Shown here: one piece after another, positions 11,058-22,579 of the stretch
How positions within the stretch are numbered: position 1 is the first letter of the stretch
Layout: every line of letters starts with the position of its first letter
Source: Buxus sempervirens
Taxonomy: Eukaryota > Streptophyta > Magnoliopsida > Buxales > Buxaceae
Length of the DNA: 64,000 bases
NCBI GenBank assembly: GCA_947561395.2
Contig: OX387191.1
Coordinates: forward strand, 34,427,439-34,491,438
Direction: 5' to 3'
Notes under the pieces: model-generated
Seen by the model: the letters and a program-made list of their open reading frames with translations, nothing else
The model's database searches: none
Told to the model about the DNA's origin: nothing
Translations under genes and position numbers: made by a program

Positions 11058-11615
11058 GAGGGTCTCACCTCACGCAAAGGGCTGAGAATTGAAAGCTAGA
11101 AGAGCTCCAAGTGAAGAAGGGAACCCCTGCCTTTCTGCTTTCTCAAATCTAGGTAAGGCTCAACTCCTCTTTTCTTTTTTGTTCTTAAATTCTAGGATTA
11201 CTCTGTCTTCTACTTTTTCTGTAGAATAAGGCCTATGTATGGTTGTAACCCAAACCTATCTCCAAGTACCTCAAGACTACTTTCTAGCCGTAAAACGTGA
11301 GAGAGAGCTAGGGGAAAGGAGAACAGGTGGATCCGTAGGATAGACCCTTATGTGTTGTAATCCTTGATATATGTCTTTTAATACCTTGGTTGTATTATGC
11401 GATTGTTTATTTCTGAAATATGGATAATACCATGGATCTATACTGGTCATAGCATTAGATCTCATTTTCCTCCTAGAGTTTTGATTTTTCACACAACTAC
11501 ACCCACCACATTGTTTTCTTTCTTTTGGTTATTCTTAGGCTAGGGTTTTGGATCTACCATGATCAATATGGTTGATCTAAAATCAGAAGCCTTAAAGTAA
11601 CCTCTAGGGTTTCAT

Positions 11616-12130
11616 GAGGTGATTTTTAAGTTGTTTTTAATTCTTGAGAGATGATCCTATGGTCTAAACTCTCCATTTTTGATGTTTTTCATCAACATGG
11701 ATGTATCTGGTTTAGATCTCTCAACTAATGAGAAATCTGGACCAAATCTGTACCCTAGAATTGTTCAGATTTATTCTTCAATATTATGAGGTAATTTTTG
11801 AGTTGTTTTAATTCTTGAGAGAGAGGATCCTATGGTCTAAACTCTCCCTTTTTGATGTTTTTCATCAACATGGGTGTATCTGGTTTAGATCTCTCAACTA
11901 ATGAGAAATCTAGACCAGATTTGTACCCTACAATTGTTCAGATTTATTCTTCAATATTATGAAGTGATTTTTGAGTTGTTTTAATTTTTGAGAGAAGATC
12001 CTATGGTCTAAACTCTCACTTTTTGATGTTTTTCATTAACACGGGTGTATTTGGTTTAGATCCCTCAACTAATGAGAGATTTGGACCAGATCTATACCCT
12101 AGATTGTTCAGGTATAATTCCTCAATATTT
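11616..12130 (+). repeat. Tandem repeat inside LTR-A, about 170 bp x 3
   Basis: Three consecutive copies share TATGGTCTAAACTCTC, TTTTTCATCAACATGG and TTTAGATCTCTCAACTAATG. The LTR of element 3 has only one related copy (49070-49200), so the expansion is specific to element 1. Confidence 0.9.
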
Positions 12131-12671
12131 TAATTTTAATTTTTATTATGTAGTTCTAAGAATTCAAGGATTTAACTTAAAGCTAGTTTTTCAAGTTTTT
12201 ACTTTAGGTTTGTTTTCTTTATCTTGATTTTACTCAATCATGAAACCCTAGAGATAGGATATTCATATGAAGGGTCTAGAATTAATTGGGTCGTTCATAC
12301 AGAAAAAGCCATACATTTTTTATTTATTCTTTTTCTCTATTTTTAATTTGGTTTTTAGCAAGCCTTTCTCAAAGCATGAACAACACTTGGCAACCACCTT
12401 GTGTGGATGAATAGGGGTGCCTAGCACCTTCCCCTATTCATAACCTAATCTCCTTACCCATCTCTGGTTCTTTATTTTAAAGTAGAGTTATTTTTACTCT
12501 AATTTTCCCTTTTGTATTTTTATTTGATTATTTTGGTGTCCATTCACACCTAAAAGGAATGGTGGTGACTCCTCTTTTTTATGAATCCCGTGTGATGATA
12601 GGAAGTCATTGAATTGATTTTCCATGTCTCACAATAGCGAGGATATCATTTGGATTTTTAAGTAGGGAAAT

Positions 12672-12994
12672 TGGTTTTTAAATGATGCTTTTTAAAAATA
12701 ATCTTGATTCAATCACCAAATTCTTGGTAATTTAAAATTAGTGAATCAGTGTTGTTCTACTCTTCATGGACTTTTCCAAAAATGCCCCTAACAAACTTGT
12801 AAAAAAACTGTTTGTTGTGATGTTTTAATGAGGTTAAGGAGTGTTTTGAGGGTATTTTTGGAAGAAGTCTTATGTAACTAGTAAAATGACACACTCAGTC
12901 TCAATTATTTTAAGAAAGTATTACTAATTCCCAATTACAAAGAATTTGGTGATTGAATGAGGGTTATTTTAGAAAAAAAGAACACTAAAAACTT
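12672..12994. mobile_element. TIR element (MITE-like), about 320 bp
   Basis: Long imperfect terminal inverted repeats face each other. The best-matched core is ATTCAATCACCAAATTCTT at 12707-12725, with its reverse complement ending at 12958, and looser homology extends outward to GGTTTTTA and TAAAAACT. No coding sequence is present. LTR-B2 starts two bases beyond, so the right duplication is not readable and the superfamily is unassigned. Confidence 0.65.
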
Positions 12995-13360
12995 ACTGTT
13001 AGAACCTCATTTTTGCACCCCTCTAAAAAGCCCAAAGGCAAAACCCTAGAAGACAGGTCAAAACCCTAAGGAGCAAAAGGTGACTTTCCCCCTGAGCCCA
13101 AATTCATTGCTATACCCTATCCCAATGGGTAGAGCATCTTGACATGGTTCCAACGCAATTAAGTTTGCAGGAATCAGAGCCCGGATGGAGAAGATATGAG
13201 CAAAACAATCCCAGGGGCAAATCCGTCAAAGTTAAAATATCTTAATTAAACTAATTAAGACAAATGGGAAATAATAAAAATTGGGGAAGTCTAATTTGTC
13301 CAAGTAAGCGGCTGAGTTACCTCAGCCATCAACTCAACCAAAAAAGGGGGAGAAAAAGCG

Positions 13361-13612
13361 CGACCGCATATGAAGTGCGGTCGATTTTTCGGCCACCGCT
13401 CGCGCGAGCCAATCAGCGCAAGCGGCGCGCGAAAAATAACCGCACTAACAGTGCAGTTGCATGGCGCGCCAGACTGCGCTGACCAATTTGTTCCCCTATT
13501 AAATGCTGAAAAGACAAGGCCAAAACCGCACATACCCTGCGGTTTTGACCAAACCGCACGGTATGTGCGGTTACTGTTCATTTTCGGCAAAACCGCACCG
13601 AGTATGCGGTTT
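13361..13612. repeat. Palindrome cluster, CCGCA dialect (5 units), LTR-B2 promoter
   Basis: Units such as CGACCGCA-N7-TGCGGTCG and AAACCGCA-N7-TGCGGTTT end 13 bp before the TATA box. Four of five keep CCG-N11-CGG. Confidence 0.9.
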
Positions 13613-13625
13613 TGTCCAAGTGTTC

Positions 13626-13632
13626 TATAAAA
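13626..13632 (+). promoter_or_regulatory. LTR-B2 TATA box
   Basis: TCTATAAAAGG directly follows the palindrome cluster, and a CT-rich leader follows. Confidence 0.6.
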
Positions 13633-15960
13633 GGCAAATTCGGACATGGGACAGAGGAGGTTGGTTTTTCCACTGTTCCTTCTCCTTATCCCCGGCTCAC
13701 TGAACCTCCGAACCCCTTCTCTTCTACCTCTCTTGACCCACACACCCCCCACTCCACCTTAAAGCCTTTCAAGTCCTTTTTCCCTCTTCCCTCTCACTCT
13801 CACTCAAACAAGTGAAGGAAGAACCTGCTGTTGGAGCTTGGAGAGGTGTATCCAGCTGCTGTTCTGCCTCAAGGAAGTGTCTACACACCCCAAAACAATC
13901 TTGTAAGCCCAAGGTGAGCATTCTTGTATGATTTTACTTAACATATGTAAATATGAGATTGTTTGGAGCATGTTGGTGCTCAAGCATGCTGTAATGTGAT
14001 GTTTGTACACCCTGCATATCTTCTCTCATTTCTTTATCATCCTCCCACGATCATTTGATGGATTATTACCCTTCTACGATAAGAGAAGAGGTATTGGTAG
14101 TATAAAGAAGGGATGGAAGGTAGTTTTGGATCGAATTTAAGGGGCCATGCAACCACCCTACAACCACTGCTTTGTCCCTTTTTTTGTTCCTTTGTTTCTT
14201 TCCATCAAAAAGAGGAGCATGTTCCTCTTATGAAAGTCCAATGTATCCCCCAAGTAACCCCCCTTCTATTCCCTTCTTTGGGTAGTTTCTTCTAGGTTGA
14301 GAAAGTGGTTCAGATCGACATCATCATATTGAAAACCAGGTGTGATACATGCTGGAGTTTGTTCCCTAGGCCTGTTTATGTGTGGTTTAGTTGTCCCCTC
14401 ATATGAGCATAGACTTGTCACTACTTGAAGCATGCGTATGGTTAGGGGAGGATCATGCAAACACCTTATTTTTCTTGTTATATGTGTGCGTTTTATCATG
14501 ATTTTCACCTCACCTAAGCTACTGTTTTCGACCACTTGAGGTCACCTTCAGTGGATGTTTGCATATGCTCCATGAGTGTACTTATACCATCACTTATTAG
14601 AAGCTTACCTAGGTGCTTTAAGAAATTTGATGTTTGTATGCTCCCCATTTTGCATGCTGCTATTTTGATGTTTAATGCTCTCCATTTTGCATGATTCAAA
14701 GCATACTAACATGAGCATGTGTGAGTATCTTCATATTAACATATGTGTATCTAAATGCCCCATTGTCATGCTCCCCATCCCCTTTGGATGTTGTGTTACT
14801 GTTTTGAGTAAATAAGCATGTTCCTTCTCCCCCTTAACTTGCTGTTTTGATGTCCCCAAAAGCATACTCCCTTACCCCAATGATTCCCTGCTATGGCATA
14901 CGCAAGGTTCTGCTGGAGACAGCAGCAAACTCTGTGGTTTGTTGCTGCTCCACACCCCCAGCAGACCTACCCAAGCTCCTGCTGCTCCACCCAACCCATA
15001 TGCCATTGTTATGTGTATAGGCATACTCTCCAACCCCTTTACCACTTGCTAGAATGCCTCAAATCCCCCAGGGCAGCTGCTGTTCCGAGCAGATCTGTCC
15101 ACCTGTTAGCACTCTCAGCCCAGCCCCTTAGTACCATCATGAAGGCTATCTCTTCCCCCAAATCTCTCTGCATTTTCCACCCCCTGTAGCATGTCCAAAT
15201 CCCCCTCTGTAGCTGCTGATTCCCCCTTATACAGCTTGTCTTTTCTCTATTTTGTGTAAGTTTATGTTGTGATCGGCCTTCTTATTTGCACACACACCAC
15301 TTGCTCCCCACCAAGCCCCCAGGTTCAGGGCATAGGAAACCCCCTTCTCCAAGATGTTTCCAGCCCAATTAGCACAACCAACTCTTCCTTATTAGCTGCT
15401 GGTCCATGTGCTGGTAGCATGTATTTTTTGATGAAAATTTGCTTGGTTGGCTTATTTCCACACCCATTGGATGCATGCATGAGCCCACCCCCCACTCTAG
15501 TGGTATGCTAGGTCACCCACACACAGGTTACCAACACCTCTTGGATGAATTCGAGCCTGAACATCTGCTGTCCTTATGCATGGTATGTGGAAGTATGCAT
15601 GTTAAGTTCTTGAGTTCAAGCATGCTTTAATTTCTTTCTTGGTTGTGTCTAGGTGAAACTTGCTGGTTTGATAAATTGACAAACCCAAGACAGGGACTCC
15701 ATGGTCCTTGTTAAGTGTTATGCATGTGGCTCAAATAGAAATGCAACCCCATGCCTTCTTCCCCCCCTTTTTCATTGTTGAGAAAACCCAAAAAGAGACC
15801 AAAGAGGGATCTTCCCCCCTCCACTGAACCACTGTGGGCCCACACAAGGGCCCCCACAACTACTGGAACATCACAAAAGGTCCAGGAAGTCAAAGTCACT
15901 AAGAAAAATTGCTTTTTGGGCTTTTTGGGCCGGAACTGCACACACAGAGCTGTTTGACCC

Positions 15961-16010
15961 TAACCGCACTGTATGTGCGGTTGAAACCAAACCGCACCTG
16001 TTCTGCGGTT
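15961..16010. repeat. Second palindrome pair in LTR-B2, CCGCA dialect
   Basis: TAACCGCA-N7-TGCGGTTG and AACCGCA-N7-TGCGGTT lie 2.3 kb downstream of the TATA box. Both keep CCG-N11-CGG and the promoter-cluster dialect. Confidence 0.88.
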
Positions 16011-16552
16011 AGGCCCAATAAACCCATCAATCTTGTACATTCCATTAACCCTTAAACCACATAACCAAATCCAATAAACGGGTTATCCAACATAACCCCA
16101 AATGGGAATTGGGCTTAGCCTAAGCCCTACTTGGCATTCCATGGGCCTTCCAATGGGGTCCACATCAGACTGACATCACCTGGACAAAGAAAGATAAAAT
16201 TAATTAAAATAAAAGGGACCCACACCTTTGAAGGTCCCATTCAGACATAATAAAGTGAGCATGCTGGTTTAGAACATAAGGGTGAGTTGAACCAAGATTG
16301 ACTCGAACTAGGGAAACACATGGGACCCGTCAACCGACGGGGTGGACCGGGGTGTCTACAGACTTCCCCGGACCGTAATCGAGACCTTAGCCGGAATCTC
16401 AAGCCGCAGACCAAAGTACATATCCTTAGGGCACTCAGGTGTCTGCCTGCGCCCCATCAGGAAGTGGCGACTCCTAAACCCCCGGTTCCCTCGCATTTTC
16501 ATTGAGTGCGCCCTCGCATCGCATCCCACGATGTGCGCACACCTTCCCCGTT

Positions 16553-16883
16553 TGTGACATCCTGGCTGTCCGAGTGGGTGGGTAAATGGGTAATCTTACT
16601 GGGCGAGCTACCAAGCGAGGATGTGCATATGGTTGGGATCCTACAACGCTCGGGGATGCTATAAGTAGTCTTGAGACCCCTACTAAGCAAGAGGCCTTTT
16701 AAGGTATAACACATGACTAAATCCCCTTGGAACTCTGAAGTTAAGCATGATCAGGTGAGAGCAGTGCTAGGATGGGTGACCACTGGGAAGTTTTCTCGTG
16801 TTATCCCTTGAGAACAAATCCGTGAGGGCCCATTGGGCCCAGAGCGGACAATATCTTGCTGGGTATGGATCTGGGGCATTACA
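16553..16883 (+). mobile_element. Cassandra-type TRIM solo LTR with 5S rRNA sequence
   Basis: A 331-bp unit runs from TGTGACATCC to GGGGCATTACA and is flanked by an exact 5-bp duplication, ccgtt (16548-16552 and 16884-16888). Its middle is derived from 5S rRNA, and a downstream block containing GAGCGGACAATATCTTGC is familiar from plant Cassandra LTRs. Cassandra elements are small non-autonomous LTR retrotransposons whose LTRs carry a 5S-like RNA polymerase III promoter. Only one LTR is present, so it is a solo LTR. Confidence 0.9.
16702..16808 (+). other. 5S rRNA-derived segment within the Cassandra LTR
   Basis: GAACTCTGAAGTTAAGC and GTGCTAGGATGGGTGACC match the A-box and C-box regions of plant 5S rRNA closely, while the 5' third is strongly diverged. 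It is not a functional 5S gene, but the internal promoter boxes look largely preserved. Confidence 0.88.
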
Positions 16884-17164
16884 CCGTTTAAGTACTTTGT
16901 CTGAGTGGGGTCTTTGTTTGTAAGAACTAAATTAAAAAAATGTAAGAACAGAAGACAATAAAATTTCTATTTGAAATTGATGTGAAATTGTGCTGAAAGG
17001 GACTTTGCAATTAAAAAAAACAGGAACACGACGACTTTTCAAGCATCACTTCCTTTGATCCCCTCATTTGAACCAAAACTCCATGCCACCAATCCATCCA
17101 TCTCTAGTTTTTTGCTTCCTCCATCTCCCAATTGCTTGTTTCCTCTTCCTTTCTCAAAGAAAAA
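16884..17164 (+). other. Upstream region of the R-gene pseudogene
   Basis: A/T-rich and then pyrimidine-rich sequence leads to the ATG at 17165, consistent with an old 5' untranslated region. I see no clear TATA box and nothing else recognisable. Confidence 0.4.
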
Positions 17165-20066
17165 ATGTCTATGTTCATAGATCTACTTCTCAAACCATCT
17201 ATTCAGCTGACTTTGGATCGGTTGTACCCTAAAGAAGCCTTAAAAGAATTTGCAATCCTTGTGAACCTTGATGGCAATCTGGCAACATTGACGACGATGA
17301 TATCGCTGATTCGGGGCGTGCTCCATGATGTAGAACAGAAGCAGATAACGAGTCAAGCAGTGAGAGAGTGGCTTCACCGACTCACACATCTCGCCTACGA
17401 CATTGACGACCTATTCGATGAGCTCCATACTGATGCTCGACAACTAAAACTGGCAAAGGAATCCCTTCCCCATGCAAATCAAGTGCAAGACCTTCTTTAT
17501 TATCTTCGGCAATTTTGGTCGAAAGAAACACAAATTAATAAGATAAAGGCGCTTACTGAGAGACTATATCAAGTTGCAAAACAAAGACACGATCTTGGGC
17601 TGAGCTAGGGTGTCACAGAGAGTTCCCTTCGTATCAGCGAAAGACGACCGACGGGCTCTTTGGTACAACCCTCCCATGTGTATGGTAGGGAGCATGATCT
17701 GAAACAAGTACTTGAATTTTTGTCATCAGACGTAACTGCGAATAGCAACTTCAAAGTCACTTCCATCGTTGGATTGGGAGGGGTTGGGAAGACAACTCTT
17801 GCTCAACTTCTCTACAATCATGAGAATTTGAAGGATCTGAATCCAAAAGGACGGGTTTGTGTTTCTAATAGATTTGACCTGACACAGATTACCAAGGCAA
17901 TTCTTGAGTCGACCACCGGAACACCATATGGTCTTCCCGAGTTGCAACCACTTCAAATTAAATTGAAAGAGGTACTAAATGGAAAGAAATTTTTAATTGT
18001 TTTAGATGATATATGGACAGAAAACAGCAGTGATTGGAATGCGCTATGAGCTCCTTTTGAAGTTGGTTGCAGGGGTAGTAAGATTGTTGTCACTACCAGA
18101 AGCACGCAAGTTGCATCAATAATGGGAAGCGTTCACACTTATCATCTAAACAAGTTATCAGAAGAAGAATGTCGATTTTGTTTAATCAGCATACCTTTGA
18201 AAATGGAAGTCCTGATGCACATCCACAACTGAAATCCATTGGAGAGAAAATCATAGAAAAGTGTGACGGGTTGCCCCTGGCAGCAAAGGCACTCGGAGGC
18301 CTCTTATGTGGTAAACTAGAGATTGCCGAATGGGAGCTCATCTTGAACAATGAAATATGGGATCTGGCAAAAGACAAGAGTGTTGATATTCTTTTGTCTC
18401 TTAAAGTGAGCTATCATTATCTCCCTGCTCACTTGAAGCAATGCTTTTCTTATTGTGCCATATTCCCTCAAGACCATGTCTTTGACAAGGAAGAGCTAAT
18501 CCTGTTGTAGATGGCAGAAGGCTTTTTGCAGCCAAAAGGGCACAGGAGAATGGAAGATGTAGATGATGAGTATTTTCTGGAGCTGTTATCAAGATCATTC
18601 TTTCAACCTACGGCGATGACCTATCAAGCGGATTTGTAATGCATGATCTCATTCTTGATGTAGCTCGGTTCGTCTCCAGAGGAATATGCTTCCATTTTAG
18701 GGATGGAGTGGAGGGTGATAATTCAACAGAGGTTGATGTGCCATTGGTTCGCTATGCACCTGTGCCTATAAAAGAGTATCAGATGATGTCTAAATTTGAG
18801 GTATTTCAAGAAGCTAGAACCTTTCGTACCTTTCTGTTGAAGCCACCAGAAACTTCTTTTTCCTATGTACCTAAGCGGCTCCCATTTTATTTGTTTCCAC
18901 GACTACAATGCTTACGTGCAAGGTTTACAGTTTTGGTGCCGATGGGCGTGCCGCCCATTGGCCAAAACGAAGGAAAAAATTAAAAAGGCAAAAAAAAAAA
19001 AGAATACAAATGGGTAAAATTTGGTTTTTTCGGATTTTGGGGAAATTTCGCCGGCACGCCGCCCCATTTCATTGAAAAATCGCCAAAATCACCAGCAATG
19101 CACTCCTGGCAATTTCCCCCAGCGAAATGCAACATTGGGGGCAAAAAAACGAAATTTCGAAACTGTAAACCTAGCTTACGTGTACTTGACTTGAGTCATT
19201 GTACAATTTCAGAGTTGCCAGAATCAATTAGTGATTTGATGCATCTTAGACACCTCGATCTCTCCGGTACTTTTATTAAAAAGTTGCTAGTCTCGTTGAG
19301 CACACTCTGGAACTTGAAACATTATTACTAAGATATTGTAAATGTCTAGTTGATTTGATTAGTGATATGGGCAACTTAACTGAACTCCGACATCTCGATA
19401 TTCAGGGTTGTGTGAGGTTAACAAGGATGCCACTAGGAATGAGTAAATTGAAAAATATTCAGACGCTGACTCGTTTTGCAGTGGGGGCAAGTAGTGGTTC
19501 AAGCATCAAGGGACTAAAGGACATGAAGCAACTTCGTGGAAAACTCGATATTGTTGCACTGAAGAATGTTGTGGACTGCTATGGTGCTATTTTAGGGAAT
19601 AAAGAGCATATCGATGATTTGGGTTTGAATTGGGAACTCACAGAGACAAATTTTGAAGAGGACATTGAATCCGCATATGCTGTGATTAAGGAGCTACAAC
19701 CTCACACCAACCTCAAAGAGCTCACTGTGAAATGGTACTGTGCTACGAGATTCCCAAGCTGGTTAGGGTATTCATCCTACTCTAACTTAACGGACTTAAA
19801 ACTCGTTGATTGCAGAAAATTCCAACTACTCACCCCTTGGGTATCTACCCTCACTAAAATTTGTTTTGATCCATGGAATGTGGAATGTTAAAAAGGTGGG
19901 CTTTGAGTTCTATGGAGGTGTTCATCATGCATCCAACCCACCATTTCAGTCATTGGAGTTATTGATGTTCCGAGATATGCAGAGTTGGAAAGACCGGTCT
20001 GGGATTGAAGAAGATCGTGAAGAACTATTTCCTTGCCTTCGTGAGCTTGTGATATATGATTGTCCT
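17165..20066 (+). pseudogene. CC-NBS-LRR disease-resistance gene, degraded and truncated
   Basis: The predicted protein has an N-terminal coiled-coil (Rx-N) domain with VREWLHRL and an EDVID-like YDIDDLFDE. The NB-ARC domain follows, with P-loop GLGGVGKTTLAQ, kinase-2 KKFLIVLDDIW, RNBS-B GSKIVVTTRS, GLPLA motif CDGLPLAAKALGG, RNBS-D LKQCFSYCAIFP and MHD-type FVMHDLILD. Leucine-rich repeats such as LRVLDLSHC then begin. Breaks: TAG at 17606-17608, TGA at 18047-18049, a frameshift near 18170, W-to-stop TAG at 18508-18510, a frameshift near 18630, a MITE at 18919-19173, and frameshifts near 19317 and 19830. At 20066 the 3' LTR of element 2 begins; the remaining LRRs should lie beyond the right edge. 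Intact relatives act as intracellular immune receptors; this copy cannot make one. Confidence 0.93.
18919..19173. mobile_element. Mutator-type MITE, 255 bp, in the R-gene LRR region
   Basis: An exact 9-bp duplication gcttacgtg (18910-18918 and 19174-19182) flanks a non-coding insert with near-terminal inverted repeats AGGTTTACAGTTT and AAACTGTAAACCT. Removing insert and one duplicate restores the expected LRR reading LQCLRVLDLS, so the boundaries are well supported. The 9-bp duplication points to the Mutator superfamily. Confidence 0.9.
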
Positions 20067-22148
20067 TGTGAGACATGGAAAAATCACCGGGATGATTCCC
20101 CTCCGTCAACACACGGGCTCAACGAAAATAAGGGGAGTCGCCACCATTCAAATTTTTTGAGGTGAGAATGGACACCAAAAGATTCAAAAATAAGCAAAAA
20201 GAGCTAAAAGGCAAATACTAGAGTAAAAATAACTCTACTTGAAAATAAAATCCAGAGATGGGTAAGGGGATTAGATTATGAACGGGGGAAGGTGTTAGGC
20301 ACCCCCATTCATCCACACAAGGTGGTTGCCAAGTGTTGTTCATGCTAAAAAATGAGAAAGCTTGCTAAAATCATCAAAAACCTTGGAAAAGGATTAAACA
20401 AATATGTGATATTTCCACATGAGAAATCCAAATGAATTCCAGATCCTCTTTTATATCAATATCACTTCTGGAATATCACCAATAAATGGAAATCAAAGCA
20501 AAAATTGCACAAAACCAAGTTGAGTCAAATCCGAAAAATTCAGTAAAAAATAGAGCCATTTGTCTTGAAATCATTCAAATCTAGTTTAGATTGAATTAAA
20601 CCAAATCCATTTGAAAGATTATGATAAATAGAAGACTCATGCAAATTTGCAATTAAATCCAGTTAAAAACATAAGAGTTATCCTCCTTTAAAAGTGTTGT
20701 TGGAGATAGTTAAAAGTGACAAGTGGGCAAGTTTGGAAAATTATTTAGAAATATTGGCTCCATATAAATCCATGAAATTTGGTGTGAATGAAGTCTGTAT
20801 GGCCATCTTTCAAATGAAACTAGCCTCATACAAAAATTCATTCGGATGTGCCTTGGGTGATCTCCTGAACAGGCCCCGAGGATCACAGGTTTGCCCAGAA
20901 AAGTGCTGTTGAGCAGTTCTAAGTAAATCTGCTACCCACGACACAAATGGAGTCAAAAAATTATGAATCCAACTAGATTTGAAACTAGACGCCCAAAGGA
21001 AAACACAGAAACAATAATCACTTGAATCGGACTTAAAACGAACACATGGCGCTCAGTCGATGTGACAGGTTCCGTAATCAGACCTGAACTGACCTATCAA
21101 CTTCGACAGAGAGGTGTCAAAAATCCGCTGGATAGAAATTAATGAAATTTTACAAAAATAAACTAGACAGCCTCACCTTTCCCATGGCTCTGAAATCACT
21201 CCAAAATTCATCCGGACGATGAAGTTACGAGTGTCCGAAGTTGGGGTACAGATGCTGTCCCGTTTTGCCACTTTTGAGTAAAATCAATTTAAAACAGTGA
21301 TCAAGTGTGTGTGTTCCGTACAAGATGAATCAAAATCACTTGAAAAAGTGTTGAAGAACCTCTAGGAAACATAGGGCACAAGCTTGGCTCACCATTCTCT
21401 CCGATTGGAGAGAATATGCCAAAAAACCCCAAAAGTGAGCAAAAATGCCCAAAACCGTGAGGTTGGGCCTAGAGGCCTTCAATAATCAGCAAAACTTGCT
21501 TGAAATCATGTTTAAAACCAATAATAAATATCCCAGAATTGTTTGGGGGCTACTTATTCCAGATCTATCACAATGAATGCCATAAATCCGAAATATAAGC
21601 CGAATCCGACAAAAAAGTGCTATGTGTGCATGTGTAAAAAATCCATTCTTCAACAATATAACAACATATAGCATGCATTTATATCAATCAAATGGGGTTC
21701 TAAAACAACCTAGGGTTCCGTTCCATTATCGTTCTCTCTCCCCGTATAACGGTTCTTCAAGATAATCTTGGGGTACTTTGAATATGAAACGGTTTTCATA
21801 CGATCAAAAGGCTTATTCCAACAAGGTTCTAACACTAGGATCAATCCCCAGTCTCGTTTCCCCTAGATCCCGCCTTCACGTTTTACGGCTAGGGGGAGTC
21901 TCGAGGTACTTTGAGTAGAGGAAGGGTTTTCACACACATAGAAGAGGCCTTATTCTACAAAAAGGTAGAAGAAGAGATCTAGATCTAGAATGTAAGAACA
22001 GAAAATTAAAGGGAGGTTTGAGGCTTACCTGGGCTTCTGGAAGCAAAACTGCAGTGGTTCCCCTCTTCACTCGGAGCTCTTTGATCTCCCACTTATGGCA
22101 AAAGTTCTTTGCAAAAGTTGTTGGCCATTTGCTTAGGGAGGAGCCTCC

Positions 22149-22156
22149 TATTTATA
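22149..22156 (-). promoter_or_regulatory. LTR-A TATA box, element 2
   Basis: The minus strand reads GCCTATAAATAGG, 167 bp downstream of the palindrome cluster in the direction of transcription. Confidence 0.6.
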
Positions 22157-22322
22157 GGCAAAGGCTAGGGTTAGGGTTTGCATGATGGTAGACACAAAAT
22201 AATGTCTAGAGCCCACCAACCTTAACCCTAAGGCTATTTCCAAGATTTCCACTCCTGTAATGAAGGATATGATGGTAAAAAGTGAAAACTCTCGGAAAAC
22301 CCTAATTTTGAGCAAAAAGCTT

Positions 22323-22464
22323 GTATCCGACATGTCAGGTCGGATACAAAAGCACCTATACGTATCCGGCATATGTCGCCGGATACATTAAGGCCTGCTT
22401 GTATCCGACAACTTATGTCGGATATAAAGGGATGTGTTTGTATCCGACCTGAGTTGTCGGATAC
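22323..22464. repeat. Palindrome cluster, CCGA dialect (4 units), LTR of element 2
   Basis: Three units are of the form GTATCCGAC-N7-GTCGGATAY and one is GTATCCGGC-N7-GCCGGATAC. All four keep CCG-N11-CGG. The dialect matches the leader cluster of the same element at 43864-44006. Confidence 0.9.
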
Positions 22465-22566
22465 AAGAAGAAATGCACATTTCTCAAATTTTGTGCTGGT
22501 TTTAAAGGAAAGAATTATTTTTGCCAATTATTCATCATTTTTACTGTGCAATTTGGGGTGTCTACA

Positions 22567-22579
22567 ACTGCCCCTTTTT
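22567..22579 (-). other. Polypurine tract of element 2
   Basis: The minus strand reads AAAAAGGGGCAGT immediately before the LTR start, as expected for the plus-strand primer site. Confidence 0.75.

Larger units (their letters stand above)
10495..12633 (+). mobile_element. 3' LTR of element 1 (LTR-A)
   Basis: This 2139-bp LTR runs from TGTAGACACCCC to CATGTCTCACA. It holds a palindrome cluster at 10598-10704, a 134-bp Mutator-type MITE, a TATA-like TATAGATA at 11050, three tandem copies of a roughly 170-bp unit at 11616-12130, and a U5 block with ATAGGGGTGCCTAGCACC and GGTGGTGACTCC shared with the other LTR-A copies. The 5' LTR, leader and gag-pol of this element are not in the window. Confidence 0.88.
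12997..16541 (+). mobile_element. LTR-B2
   Basis: A 3545-bp LTR of family B runs from TGTTAGAACC to GATGTGCGCACA. It has a CCGCA-dialect cluster at 13361-13612, a TATA box at 13626, a long non-coding transcribed part, a second CCGCA cluster at 15961-16010 and a U5 block with CATCAGGAAGTGGCGACTCC. The flanking pentamers (cttac and ccttc) do not match, so unlike B1, B3, B4 and B5 its insertion history is unclear; it may be one LTR of a deleted or recombined element. Confidence 0.75.
20067..22566 (-). mobile_element. 3' LTR of element 2 (LTR-A), complete
   Basis: This 2500-bp LTR has, read on the minus strand, the start TGTAGACACCCC at 22566 and the end TGTCTCACA at 20067. It carries the CCGA-dialect cluster 22323-22464 and the TATA box 22149-22156. 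It nearly matches 45897-47933 over their shared length. Confidence 0.92.

Noticed and set aside
13361-13612. Palindromes as transcription terminators
   Set aside because: They lie upstream of TATA boxes rather than after genes and have no adjoining T-run.
16702-16808. Functional 5S rRNA gene
   Set aside because: The 5' third is too diverged and the sequence sits inside a TG/CA-bounded unit with target duplications, so it is part of a Cassandra LTR.
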